Assembly: GCF_033954835.1 (NCBI RefSeq)
Contig: NZ_CP121471.1
Coordinates: 2,846,501 to 2,910,500, forward strand
Reading direction: 5' to 3'
Origin: Thiorhodovibrio frisius
GTDB lineage: Bacteria; Pseudomonadota; Gammaproteobacteria; Chromatiales; Chromatiaceae
Length of the DNA stretch: 64,000 bases
The position numbers were made by a program, and so were the translations under genes. The notes under the pieces were generated by a model. It was not told the DNA's origin and did not search any database. It worked only from the letters and a program-made list of their open reading frames with translations. Shown piece by piece: positions 54,618-63,692 of this stretch. Numbering within the stretch: position 1 is the first letter of the stretch; the number at the start of each line of letters is the position of its first letter.

Positions 54618-54772
54618 CTAGCCGAGAGGAGACGGGCGTTTCTTGCTTGTTTCGAGGGTAAGGATTCAGCGAATGCGGCCCCGCTTTTCTCTCACGCATA
54701 CTTTTGTTGGGTTTGCGCCCGTATTTTTTATCTTTTATATTGAATACAGTAATCCTACGTGAGGTTGCGAGT

Positions 54773-55045
54773 ATGACCCAAACCACAACGATGACGGTGC
54801 GCCTTAACGCGACGCTCAGTGAGTTCGTCGCGGCGAACGTGAGCGATGATGGCGCCTACGAGAATGTTAGCGAGTATATGCGTGACCTGATCCGACGCGA
54901 CATGGAGCGCAAGCAGCAAGCGGCATTCGAGCGGCTCAAGACCGAGCTAGTTCACGCATTCTCCGGGCCTGAAACGGCCTATAGGCCCTTGTCAGCAGCG
55001 GATGTGATCGCACGCAACACCCGCCGTGACCTGAAAGGCACCTGA
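54773..55045 (+). CDS. ParD-like antitoxin
   Basis: 90 residues with the ParD/CopG ribbon-helix-helix pattern: MTVRLNATLSEFVAANV and YENVSEYMRDLIRRDMER, with an acidic/aromatic C-terminal toxin-binding tail. ATG at 54773 has a GAGG ribosome-binding site. A TATATTGAATACAGTA stretch about 30 bp upstream may include the -10 region. The parE gene begins 3 bases after its stop. Confidence 0.85.
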   Translation: MTQTTTMTVRLNATLSEFVAANVSDDGAYENVSEYMRDLIRRDMERKQQAAFERLKTELVHAFSGPETAYRPLSAADVIARNTRRDLKGT

Positions 55046-55048
55046 GCG

Positions 55049-55372
55049 ATGCCCACCGTGCGCATCCAAGAGGCGGCATCCTGGCGACTGGATGAGATCT
55101 ATCGCTACACGCGAGACAAATGGGGCGAGGCGCAAGCAAATCGCTACATCAACGGGCTGTTCGAGACATTCGAGAACATTGATGCACATGGAGTAAATTC
55201 GAAACCCGTCCCTGCGGACTTCGGGGTCGACGGATTTTTCTTTCGCTATGAGCGACACTTCGTTTACTGGAAGAGGCTGTCGAACGGCGATGTTGGTATC
55301 GTAACCATTTTGCATCAGCGCATGCACCAGATTGCGCATTTAAGAGAAGAATTCTTTGGGGGGCAAGCGTAG
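55049..55372 (+). CDS. ParE-like toxin
   Basis: 107 residues of the RelE/ParE fold: SWRLDEIYRYTRDKWGEAQA, RYINGLFETFENI and RYERHFVYWKRL, ending ILHQRMHQIAHLREEFFGGQ. ParE toxins poison gyrase. It looks complete. Its last 80 bp are duplicated at 53615, showing that this module took part in the local rearrangement. Confidence 0.85.
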   Translation: MPTVRIQEAASWRLDEIYRYTRDKWGEAQANRYINGLFETFENIDAHGVNSKPVPADFGVDGFFFRYERHFVYWKRLSNGDVGIVTILHQRMHQIAHLREEFFGGQA

Positions 55373-55495
55373 CGCCGCGACGGAAGAAAGCGGCATGATT
55401 TTATGGATCTGGGAGATTTGTCAGCCGGCACAGCAGCCGAAATAGACCTAAACTCAAGGCAGCAAAATATTCTCATATCGTTCTGGAGTCCCCGA

Positions 55496-56284
55496 ATGAG
55501 CACGCTCGAATCACTCAAGGAAACCGTCAAGCGCGAACTGCCCGTGTGGCTCGAATCCGACCCGGCTTTTCGCGAGGCCATTCTCGCGCTGACCAATCAT
55601 CGCTACAGCCCACGCGCGGAAACCAGCGACTGGTTCCATCAGACGCTGGAGGAAATGCGCCGCGAGCGCGAGCGCCAGGATGCACTGTGGCGCAAAAATG
55701 ACGAACGCCTGGAGCGCGAACACCTGGAGGCCGAACGCAAATGGGAAGCCAACCAAGCCGAGCTGGCGGCCCTGCGCGAAGAGCAAAACCGCAAATGGGA
55801 AGAGCAAAACCGCAAGTGGGACGCCAATCAGGCAGAACTCAAAGCCCTGCATGAAGAAAGCCTGGCGCTGGGCAAACGCCTTGACCGCAGCATCGGCTCC
55901 CTGGGCGCGCGCTGGGGGCTGCGCTCAGAAAAAGCCTTTCGTGATGCGCTTGCCGGAATTCTGGAGAAGACCTTCGGCGTCGAGGTGCTCAATGTCTGCG
56001 AATACGATGACGATGGCGAGGTCTTCGGTCGCCCCGACCAGATTGAACTCGACGTTATCATCCGCAACGGCCTGCTGATTATGTGCGAACTCACGTCCTC
56101 AATCGACAAAGCAGGCATCTACAGCTTCGAGCGCAAGGCTCGATTCTACGAGCGGCGCCATGACCGTCAGGCGAATCGGCTGATCGTCATCTCCCCGATG
56201 ATCGACAGCCGCGCCATAGATGTCGCCAAGCGTCTGGGGATTGAAACCTACGGCGAACCTGAGGAGGTCTCGAACGAGGCGTGA
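55496..56284 (+). CDS. DUF3782-type coiled-coil protein with nuclease-like C-terminus
   Basis: 262 residues. Head: MSTLESLKETVKRELPVWLE. Middle: a highly charged coiled coil with near-repeats (EEQNRKWEEQNRKWDANQAE). C-terminus: a PD-(D/E)XK-like core, FGRPDQIELDVIIRNGLLIM then CELTSS, with Thr at the usual Lys position. The function of the family is unknown. It is the intact parent of two fragments at 52102 and 53615. ATG at 55496 with GGAG upstream is selected. Confidence 0.8.
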   Translation: MSTLESLKETVKRELPVWLESDPAFREAILALTNHRYSPRAETSDWFHQTLEEMRRERERQDALWRKNDERLEREHLEAERKWEANQAELAALREEQNRKWEEQNRKWDANQAELKALHEESLALGKRLDRSIGSLGARWGLRSEKAFRDALAGILEKTFGVEVLNVCEYDDDGEVFGRPDQIELDVIIRNGLLIMCELTSSIDKAGIYSFERKARFYERRHDRQANRLIVISPMIDSRAIDVAKRLGIETYGEPEEVSNEA

Positions 56285-56510
56285 CGCGCTTGATACCCAA
56301 ACCAACTGGCAACCACCCAGCCGGAACAATCGTTCGGTGAACGCCCAAGGCTTTGCACTTATCAGCAAAACGGTTCCGCACGTCGCAGAAGGCCAGTTCG
56401 CCAGCGATCACGCACACCGACGCACCGCGCTTGCACAGTGCCACCCGCGCAGCGAAGTGGGCACGCACCTGCGCAACCAGATGTCCTACCACATACTTGG
56501 AGAAGGCAAC

Positions 56511-56711
56511 ATGGCTTACACCTATGAAGACATGCAACGCGAAGCCCGCGAATGGCTCAAGGGTTACCTGCCCCAACTCGATCCCAAGGAACGCCTAGAG
56601 GGGCTTGATCCCGACGACGTACTGAAGCGGTTTGACCCAGAAACACGCCTAAAAGGACTCGACCCCGATCTCATCGAAGCCTGGCTAAACAAACAACGCC
56701 GGGATCACTGA
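56511..56711 (+). CDS. Small protein with LDP-type repeats
   Basis: 66 residues, MAYTYEDMQREAREWLKGYL, then LDPKERLEGLDPDDVLKRFD and similar repeats (LxGLDPxxxLK). This resembles the C-terminal tails of Rpn/DUF4351-type transposase-derived nucleases. A GGAGAAGG ribosome-binding site precedes the ATG. It may be a tail fragment or a stand-alone protein. Confidence 0.5.
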   Translation: MAYTYEDMQREAREWLKGYLPQLDPKERLEGLDPDDVLKRFDPETRLKGLDPDLIEAWLNKQRRDH

Positions 56712-56736
56712 TTCGCGCGCCATCACGCAGGCGATT

Positions 56737-56874
56737 GAGCCGATTACCCAGATCGCCAAGGTTTTACGACAGCCGCCTGACCAAGCGGTCGGTTTCCATA
56801 ATTTGACGGTCGGATTCCTGAAATCGGCGACCGGATTACTGCGCCGACACTTTCATAAGACGATCAGTTTCCTG
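56737..56874 (-). pseudogene. Relic of the coiled-coil nuclease-like gene
   Basis: Nucleotide similarity over about 120 bases to 54237-54356, including GAGCCGATTACC, GACCAAG-GGTCGGTTTCC and CATAAGACGATCAGTTTCCTG, with small indels that break the frame. Confidence 0.7.
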
Positions 56875-56957
56875 TGCTGGGGGGGAGACTTGCCTCTTTT
56901 GTGAGGAGATATCCAATTTCGCCCGCCTTTTTGTTCAGGCCCCTCGACGTTGTTTTC

Positions 56958-57413
56958 TCAACGGCGCCAGCAATCTCCAGCCGTCTCGCCGCTAGTTGCG
57001 GGGTTGGGGTCAATGCCCTTCTGCCCCCATTGATTGATGGTCAGGGTGCCGCATTTGTCCTTCACCTGCACCCCTTGAGGCACCGCATTGATCTCGAAGA
57101 CCGAACCATCATCATTATCTACGCGGACAAAATTGTATCGTTCCCCCATGCTCCCCTCTGCCGCGCAACCCGAGTCCAGTAAATCTGAATCATCATTGTC
57201 GCTTGGAGCTGAAGCATAGCTGGCCTGACCGGTGAATCGCCTCTCCATTCGATTTGCCATTTCAAGCAAACATGCCGATGCATTTGCTCGCCACGACTTG
57301 AGCACATACTCTTGGTAGGAGGGATAAGCGATTGCGGAGAGGATGCCGACGATGGCGACTGTGATCATTAACTCGATCAGGGTAAAGCCCTGCCAATGGC
57401 GGAGGTTTTGCAT
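56958..57413 (-). CDS. pilE: Type IV pilin (PilE-like)
   Basis: 151 residues with the class III prepilin signature [20 protein letters not shown] preceded by a short leader (MQNLRHWQG). Two Cys pairs are likely in the C-terminal half (SGCAAEG, KDKCGT). Processed by PilD and assembled as a minor or major pilin. It follows a terminator downstream of pilY1, so expression may be reduced or separate. Confidence 0.93.
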   Translation of the reverse strand: MQNLRHWQGFTLIELMITVAIVGILSAIAYPSYQEYVLKSWRANASACLLEMANRMERRFTGQASYASAPSDNDDSDLLDSGCAAEGSMGERYNFVRVDNDDGSVFEINAVPQGVQVKDKCGTLTINQWGQKGIDPNPATSGETAGDCWRR

Positions 57414-57446
57414 AACCGTTCCTCGGAAAACCTGAGTTCAAAAATG

Positions 57447-57479
57447 AAAAGCCGGCGGCTGATAAAACAGACCGCCGGC
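57447..57479 (-). terminator. Rho-independent terminator between pilY1 and pilE
   Basis: 8-bp arms GCCGGCGG / CCGCCGGC with a 13-base loop (57451-57479), followed on the minus strand by TTTTCATTTTT. It lies directly after the pilY1 stop. Confidence 0.8.
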
Positions 57480-57487
57480 AAAGTGAA

Positions 57488-60400
57488 TCAGCGGATTTGT
57501 CGCCAACCCTGCCGACCCGGGATGGGTGCTCGTATCTTTATCCTGGAGCCGTCCGACATGATAAGCGTGTATGCGGGCGGGCTCGCGTCGAGTTGGTCGG
57601 CGGTGTAATCTGCAACCGTTGCGGTTTTGGACCAATTGCTCTCAACCCGATCCACATCGTCGCGTTCCTCATCGAACTCTGGCAACTCGGGCAGCAGAAT
57701 GCGCGGCGCCCCGGAAAGCTCTGTTTCCTTGCAGCTTGGTGGCACCAATTCCCCATTCACTGGGACCAAGTCATCCTCGTCAAACTTACCATCTTCGTTT
57801 AAGTCGAATAATGGCCGCCCCGGACCGGCGCCTGACCGGATATCAACCGTGCAGAGAATCGTACTGGTCTCCCCCGTCGTGCATTGTCCTGCACTCGCCG
57901 GGTCCGGCCGCAAAGCCGTAAAGGTCATATAACCTGAACCGGCCAAATTCTGTTGCGTACTGATAATCCGATCTCCCTGGGCCTCTCCATCCTCGACGAT
58001 CAGGTCAATCAACCAACCCCGTTTTTGCGGAGTCGGCAGCGGGTCGTCGTCGGGTGGCGTCGCCTCTGGCCCTAGGACGAATGGCTCCTGGCTGATCACC
58101 AACCAGATGTCATCCGAACCATCTGGCTTGACTTCCGCTTCGATGGTCTGCTGTCCAAGACTCAGGCTGTCGCGGCTGGGAATTGGTTCGCTGAGTTCGT
58201 CTATTTTCATGTTGGCCGTTGTACCGCCATCCTGTGATAGCACCAGTTCTTCAATGCCAGCTTCGTCGATTTTCCAGGTTGGCGGCTCACCGACATTGCT
58301 GGGGTATTCGCCGGTTGCATCCGGGTCATCCTCGTCGTAACTCAGCGAGTAAGCGTCCCAAACGCCATAGACTGACTGTACCTGATAGGTGTCGGGTGAG
58401 ACCGGCTCCCGCTCGTCGCCCTCGCGCATGAACTGGCCAGTGCCGAAGTTCACGATGTAGCCCGCGCCTTCGCCCAGATCGCCACCGAGGGCCGGAGCGA
58501 CAATGGGTTGCGGGTTTCCGTCAGCGTCCGTCGCGGTAAACAAGGGCAACGGCGGTTCATCACCCTCGCCACCATAAGCGACTTCCCAGTCATCCGAACT
58601 GGCGCTGGAAAGATCGAACTTCCATAGATTGCCGAGGAGGTCGCCGGCATAGGCTGCTACGACATGGGCGTTGCGGTCCTGAATCAACCCGACTGCACTC
58701 AGACCGTTGCGTGCGTCCCCACTCGCCCCTTGCGGTGCGGGGGCACGAATTTTCTTGATCAATTCGCCCGTTTCGATATTCACGATAAACAGATAAGCGC
58801 CCATACGTTCGCACTTCGGGCCATCTTCATCCGACGGATCATCGCAGGCGAGCGTTTTGTAGGTCTCGTTCGCAAGGCTGTCGTAGCCGTTGCCGAAAAT
58901 TGCCACCCATTCGCCGGAATACAAGCGCCCGACCGCCCACTGCTCCATCGGCATCTGGTTAACCAAGTAACCAAGTTCTATAAAATCGCTGTCGTTGGTG
59001 TTGATCTCCCACAGCACCTTGGTCTCATCGAAGAGCAACGGATCCGTGACATCAAGCGCAAAAAGCCCGCGACCACCTGCACCCAAGCTGCCAAGCAGCA
59101 CGGAACGCCAACCCGCGACCACCTCATCGTCGCCTTCGAAGTACGCCTGATTCACCTGCGGCGTTCCATCGACGTAGTAAAGATGTTTCAGTGTGTCATT
59201 GTAGTCAGGCTCTGACAGTTTCTTCAGCTTTGGGAACAGCGTACGGGGCACATAGGCGAACACCTCCACTCCAGTGTCAGCGTTGAAGGCATGCAGCATG
59301 CCATCATTCGCACCGACGTAAATCATTGGCTGGCGAGTTTTTGAACTCTCGACGAATCCCGCCGCATCACCACTATAGCTGGCCGCACCTGGGGTTTCAG
59401 GCGGCAACGCAGTCTTGTACCTTGAGGTACTGGCGGTGCGTTCCGCATAGCCGAAGTCTTCCACTGCCCCGACGAAAATCGGACTGGAATTGACGATGTC
59501 GCCGATGAGTATTTCCCGCTGGCGATACTCTCCCGGCAACGGTAGCTCATCAGGATCTTCCTGCTCCTTGGTCTGATCGCCACGCAGATAATTCAGCACA
59601 TCCTGCTGTTCTTCTGCTGTCGTGCCAAGGGTGGCTTTCTGCTCCGACGGCAAAGACGTCAAATCAGCGACGGTGAAGGTCACGCCCTGGGTGCCACCAC
59701 TCGCATCCCGATAGGAGGTGTAAATATTGCGATCATCCGCTGCGGGCAACTGGTTGCTTGCAGCCCAGTCGACCGGGTCGTTGTTTGGATTGTCGTCGTC
59801 ATCCAATTGTCGCGCCTCAATGTCGCCGAACCAACCCTCAGGGTCGAAACTGGCTTTGAAATAACGATCGGCCTCCGTGGTCTGGTTGGGAGTAGCAGCA
59901 ACAGTTGCTACGCTTTTCTTGCCAAGGTCAACAATGCGCTTGAATGCCTCGTCGAGTTGCTCCTGTAAGGTGCCGGCATTGGTGACGAGGAAGTAGTTTT
60001 CAGAGGGCTTTTCTTTCTCGCGCGTGCCGCCCGAGCCATATTTTGCTGCATACCAAAGGGGGCTCTCCAGCACGGTTGCCACATCGGCGCTGTCGCTGAC
60101 CGTAAAGGTGCGCGTGGCATTCAGCGGGAGTGGGTCGTTGCAGTCGCCGCTGGATGGCGCGCTGGTGCAGGCACCGGGCGCCTGACCGGCATGCGTATCG
60201 AGGAAGTAGTCCGGATCACTCCCCTCGCCCGTGTCTTCATCGCGCACTTCAAGATAGACGCCGTCGGCTGTGGTGCCAGAAATGACATAGCCCATGTGCT
60301 GTATGATGCCGCCGGCGGCATATTCCGAGTCCAGGCTCACGATCAGTTGATTGCTGTCGTCAACCTTCAACTCGTAAGCGACGATAGCGTCCATATCATG

Positions 60401-62977
60401 GTCGGCGCCCTGCTCGACATCCTCATAATTGATGCGAAACTTGATGTAGGGACGCCCCTCGTTTTCATCAGGATCGGCGTCCGAGTCGTCTTCGGCCGTG
60501 TTCGCAAACTTCTCGATAAAGAAATCGACGATGGTATTGGTTGGCTGGAATTGCCCTTGGGCGGCATTGATACTGCTGCCGCCGACCGATTTGGCAAAGG
60601 GCACGACGGTGACCTGCCCGTCTCCAACCGGAATATCGATGCGCGGCAAAGGAGATGCCAGCGCAACGGAAAAGGTGTTGATTATTTGCTCAACATCGAC
60701 ATCGATATCCTCGCGCAGATCGTTCTCATAACCGTAGCGCGCAATGCCGGCGGTATAGAAACCGCCCTGTTTGGTCGGCTCGGATGGCGACAGGCCTCGA
60801 ATATTGCCGAGTCCGGTAATCGTCTTTGCGCTGGGCGCGCCGTCGTACTCGGTGCCCGACTGACCGATAAAATAGGATCCCGAGAGGCCTTCCGCGCTCG
60901 AAATGATGTTAGCCTCAGCAGCGGCATCTAGCCCCAGAATATCGCCACTAAAGCTGCCAAACGGGCTGCCTGGAACTTGATCGGTATCATAAGACGGATT
61001 GACATCACTGATGATCAGTTGCGCTGCTGGCGAACAGAACTTGTTATTGAAATCCTCTTCGATCAAGGTATAAGTTCCATCCTCCTCCGTATAGCGGCGA
61101 TAGGGATCACGCCAATCGGGCGCCGGCAGATCGAAATAAGAGTCGCCGTCATAATCCTTGAGCGTCACACGCTCTTTGCCGCTGGTCAGGCCCGGCATGA
61201 AGTCAGAGGTCGCGCTTTCCTTCCCCGAAAAATACCGCAGCGTCTCGTAGACCATTTCTCCAATGGGATTGCCCCAGTCCGGGAAATAGCCACCAGTCGC
61301 CATGGAACTGGTGGTGCGCCAACCCCCGGTATATTGATAGTTCTGATTCATAGAAAAATCGACGATACGGAATTTGTCGATGGTACGAACAATACCCTCC
61401 GCATCAGTAAACTGACCGGTTAGAGGGTTAATTTCGTCCTGGAGGCTTTCGATATTCTTGCGCAGCACGCCACCGGCCATGTTCTCCCCATAGGAACCGG
61501 TTAGCAGACCAAAGAGCATCTCATCGCTCTCGCCATAACTCTGCAATACGCCGACTGGCTTTTTGGTGCCAGCGGGGTAATCCTGGCAGACGGCATCCGG
61601 GTAGGTGTGATCGCAGACCTCGACGCGGACAATATAGTCGGTCATCTCCGACGATGATGTTTCCTGGTTTCGACACAGATAATAGCTATCGCTTCCAGTC
61701 CCTTCTTCATGGCGAAAAACAAAATCGTATGTACCAGCATCCAGGGTGATGTTGCCGGAGTGATCGCTACATTTTCCTGCGCCATGACCATCATACCAAC
61801 CAACAACAGGTTCCATGATCCCGTCGCCATTTGTGTCAATCAGCAAGTCGACGGCATCGTCACCGTTGATGCCGAAAGTATAGGTTCCGTCTTCGGGGAT
61901 ATCGAGTTCGCCTTGGAAGATCGTTAGATACTTGTCATTGGTACAGCCGTTTTCACCAGCAAACGGATTTCCGGTGCCGTCAATCGTGGATACCGTCTTA
62001 GTGCCGCACAGATTGTCTTCTGTCGCATAGGTTGCCACCATGGTATCAAATTCCAAGAGACTATCTGGATGGCCATCATCATGCTTGAAAGTTGTCTGGG
62101 TCAGATTGCTCATATAGGAAGACGGCAAAATTTGCCAATCGCTGCCGCCAGATGTTTCGCAACTCGGCCCTTTTCCCCCATCTAAGCATTTATCCCCTGC
62201 CACTGGCCGTTCAATGGCTACCCATTCCCAGATACGGTATGCTGAGTTTGGCAAAACCCGCAGCAAGGGTTCTTTGTTCCCGGTTTTCAGTAGCGTCGTA
62301 TTTGCGAACAAATGACGCATCCCGTCAGGTGGCGCCGACAACGGAGTATAATCGGCGATGTCGTACCCGTCATGGTCGATACTTTTGTACTCCTTACCCC
62401 AGCTATGCGCATCCTGCGGGATGTAGGAGCGCTCAAGCACCGTCAAGCAGTCCGTGCCGGTGCAACTATCGGTATCTGGCCCTTGGTCGATAATGCGCTT
62501 TCCGCCATAAAGAACCTTGCGCAACGCATCGACTCGGGACGTCGTTAAATAATTAAGAAAATCGCCGCTCCAGTTGCCGCTACACTTTTTTGTCGATGCT
62601 TGACCAGTCGGCTCAAAGCGTCCGTTCCCTGTGTCATAGTCGTAGCAAAGGTCGGAGTCGAAATAGCCAAAATAATCGACACGATTTCCATCACTGCCGA
62701 TCATATTGGGTTTATAGCCGACATCGAGCACTCCATCGCCGTTCAGGTCCGATGCGTCGTTATAGGCTTCGTAGTAAAGGGTATGGTCGCGTCCCATGAC
62801 CAACATTGTTAGGGGCGGGGCATTCACACCGCCGCCGCCGTAAAGCGGATATTGGGCAATTGGTGGCTCATCGGCGGAAAGATTGGCCGCGTAGCCGCAT
62901 ACCAGGGCTGTCATCGCGGAACTGACCAGGGTCAGCAAGCGACGGGATAGAACAAGGGAGAATGGGGACATGGTCAT
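57488..62977 (-). CDS. pilY1: Type IV pilus tip protein PilY1 with PA14-like insert
   Basis: 1829 residues: signal peptide (about 1-36), an N-terminal region typical of long PilY1 proteins (DLNGDGVLDVGYKP, KVLYGGKRI), a PA14-like domain (about 340-455; DIPEDGTYTFGINGDDAVDL, DLLIDTNGDGIM, GTYDFVFRHEEG), and a C-terminal PilY1 beta-propeller (about 1170-1560; MIYVGANDGMLHAFNADTG). A calcium-loop-like DLNEDGKFDEDD lies near residue 1725. PilY1 acts at the pilus tip in adhesion and in control of retraction. It sits in the usual pilW-pilX-pilY1-pilE order. Confidence 0.93.
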   Translation of the reverse strand: MTMSPFSLVLSRRLLTLVSSAMTALVCGYAANLSADEPPIAQYPLYGGGGVNAPPLTMLVMGRDHTLYYEAYNDASDLNGDGVLDVGYKPNMIGSDGNRVDYFGYFDSDLCYDYDTGNGRFEPTGQASTKKCSGNWSGDFLNYLTTSRVDALRKVLYGGKRIIDQGPDTDSCTGTDCLTVLERSYIPQDAHSWGKEYKSIDHDGYDIADYTPLSAPPDGMRHLFANTTLLKTGNKEPLLRVLPNSAYRIWEWVAIERPVAGDKCLDGGKGPSCETSGGSDWQILPSSYMSNLTQTTFKHDDGHPDSLLEFDTMVATYATEDNLCGTKTVSTIDGTGNPFAGENGCTNDKYLTIFQGELDIPEDGTYTFGINGDDAVDLLIDTNGDGIMEPVVGWYDGHGAGKCSDHSGNITLDAGTYDFVFRHEEGTGSDSYYLCRNQETSSSEMTDYIVRVEVCDHTYPDAVCQDYPAGTKKPVGVLQSYGESDEMLFGLLTGSYGENMAGGVLRKNIESLQDEINPLTGQFTDAEGIVRTIDKFRIVDFSMNQNYQYTGGWRTTSSMATGGYFPDWGNPIGEMVYETLRYFSGKESATSDFMPGLTSGKERVTLKDYDGDSYFDLPAPDWRDPYRRYTEEDGTYTLIEEDFNNKFCSPAAQLIISDVNPSYDTDQVPGSPFGSFSGDILGLDAAAEANIISSAEGLSGSYFIGQSGTEYDGAPSAKTITGLGNIRGLSPSEPTKQGGFYTAGIARYGYENDLREDIDVDVEQIINTFSVALASPLPRIDIPVGDGQVTVVPFAKSVGGSSINAAQGQFQPTNTIVDFFIEKFANTAEDDSDADPDENEGRPYIKFRINYEDVEQGADHDMDAIVAYELKVDDSNQLIVSLDSEYAAGGIIQHMGYVISGTTADGVYLEVRDEDTGEGSDPDYFLDTHAGQAPGACTSAPSSGDCNDPLPLNATRTFTVSDSADVATVLESPLWYAAKYGSGGTREKEKPSENYFLVTNAGTLQEQLDEAFKRIVDLGKKSVATVAATPNQTTEADRYFKASFDPEGWFGDIEARQLDDDDNPNNDPVDWAASNQLPAADDRNIYTSYRDASGGTQGVTFTVADLTSLPSEQKATLGTTAEEQQDVLNYLRGDQTKEQEDPDELPLPGEYRQREILIGDIVNSSPIFVGAVEDFGYAERTASTSRYKTALPPETPGAASYSGDAAGFVESSKTRQPMIYVGANDGMLHAFNADTGVEVFAYVPRTLFPKLKKLSEPDYNDTLKHLYYVDGTPQVNQAYFEGDDEVVAGWRSVLLGSLGAGGRGLFALDVTDPLLFDETKVLWEINTNDSDFIELGYLVNQMPMEQWAVGRLYSGEWVAIFGNGYDSLANETYKTLACDDPSDEDGPKCERMGAYLFIVNIETGELIKKIRAPAPQGASGDARNGLSAVGLIQDRNAHVVAAYAGDLLGNLWKFDLSSASSDDWEVAYGGEGDEPPLPLFTATDADGNPQPIVAPALGGDLGEGAGYIVNFGTGQFMREGDEREPVSPDTYQVQSVYGVWDAYSLSYDEDDPDATGEYPSNVGEPPTWKIDEAGIEELVLSQDGGTTANMKIDELSEPIPSRDSLSLGQQTIEAEVKPDGSDDIWLVISQEPFVLGPEATPPDDDPLPTPQKRGWLIDLIVEDGEAQGDRIISTQQNLAGSGYMTFTALRPDPASAGQCTTGETSTILCTVDIRSGAGPGRPLFDLNEDGKFDEDDLVPVNGELVPPSCKETELSGAPRILLPELPEFDEERDDVDRVESNWSKTATVADYTADQLDASPPAYTLIMSDGSRIKIRAPIPGRQGWRQIR

Positions 62978-63049
62978 TACGTTAAACTCCAGTTACCCGG
63001 CTGATTTTGTTGCACTCGCGATTGGGGACAGAGGGCTTGACTTGGTGTC

Positions 63050-63667
63050 TCATTGGGACTCCATCCGCAGGACGCCGGTTTGCAAGACCACCACGGCGGG
63101 TGAATTGACCCCTTCGCCGCGAGCAGTCACGGTGTAATACGCTGTCTGGCTCTTGTTCCAGCCAAAGGCATTCTTCACAGCGCGGTTGTTGCCGCCGCCT
63201 TCTTGAATAACATACTGTGGCAGCTTTGCCATCAGCGGGAAGTCCACGAGTCCCGGAGCATCACCCTCGTCTCCTGAAGGCGTGTTTTTCTGTAGATCAT
63301 CCATGTTGCGCTCAATGCGGGGTGCTGTATCTTCATCCCAATCTTTGGCAAAATAGTCAAGATCGCCGTGATAAATGGGCGCGTCCTTTGATTTCTGCTG
63401 AAACGCTTCAGGCGCATTGGGGGCCGGGTTCGCCAGCGCCTCGCCATAGCGCAGCGCCAGTTCGGCGGCCTCGAAGGCGTTGTTGCGATCCCGCAGGTTG
63501 CCGGCAATGCGCTCGTCGAAGGTGGAGTTGGTGATCGCAGTGACACCGACGATGGTGGTCAGCAATAGAAACACCAAAGTGATGGCGAGCACCGTACCGG
63601 ATTGGGTTCGATGGGACGCATAACGCGCTCTGGTGGCGAGCAAGCAAGGGCTTGAAAATTTTGGCAT
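63050..63667 (-). CDS. pilX: Minor pilin PilX
   Basis: 205 residues with a PilX N-terminus: RTQSGTVLAITLVFLLLTTI (prepilin helix, Gly before the cleavage site) and FDERIAGNLRDRNNAFEAAE, the PilX/PilW consensus. Located between pilW and pilY1. ATG at 63667 fits the leader length. Confidence 0.9.
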   Translation of the reverse strand: MPKFSSPCLLATRARYASHRTQSGTVLAITLVFLLLTTIVGVTAITNSTFDERIAGNLRDRNNAFEAAELALRYGEALANPAPNAPEAFQQKSKDAPIYHGDLDYFAKDWDEDTAPRIERNMDDLQKNTPSGDEGDAPGLVDFPLMAKLPQYVIQEGGGNNRAVKNAFGWNKSQTAYYTVTARGEGVNSPAVVVLQTGVLRMESQ

Positions 63668-63692
63668 GGCTTGATCTCTAGGTCGGTAGCGG

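Noticed and set aside
56187-56576. Minus-strand open frame of about 130 codons opposite the end of the DUF3782-type gene and the small LDP gene
   Set aside because: No recognisable domain or ribosome-binding site, and it overlaps a better supported plus-strand gene.
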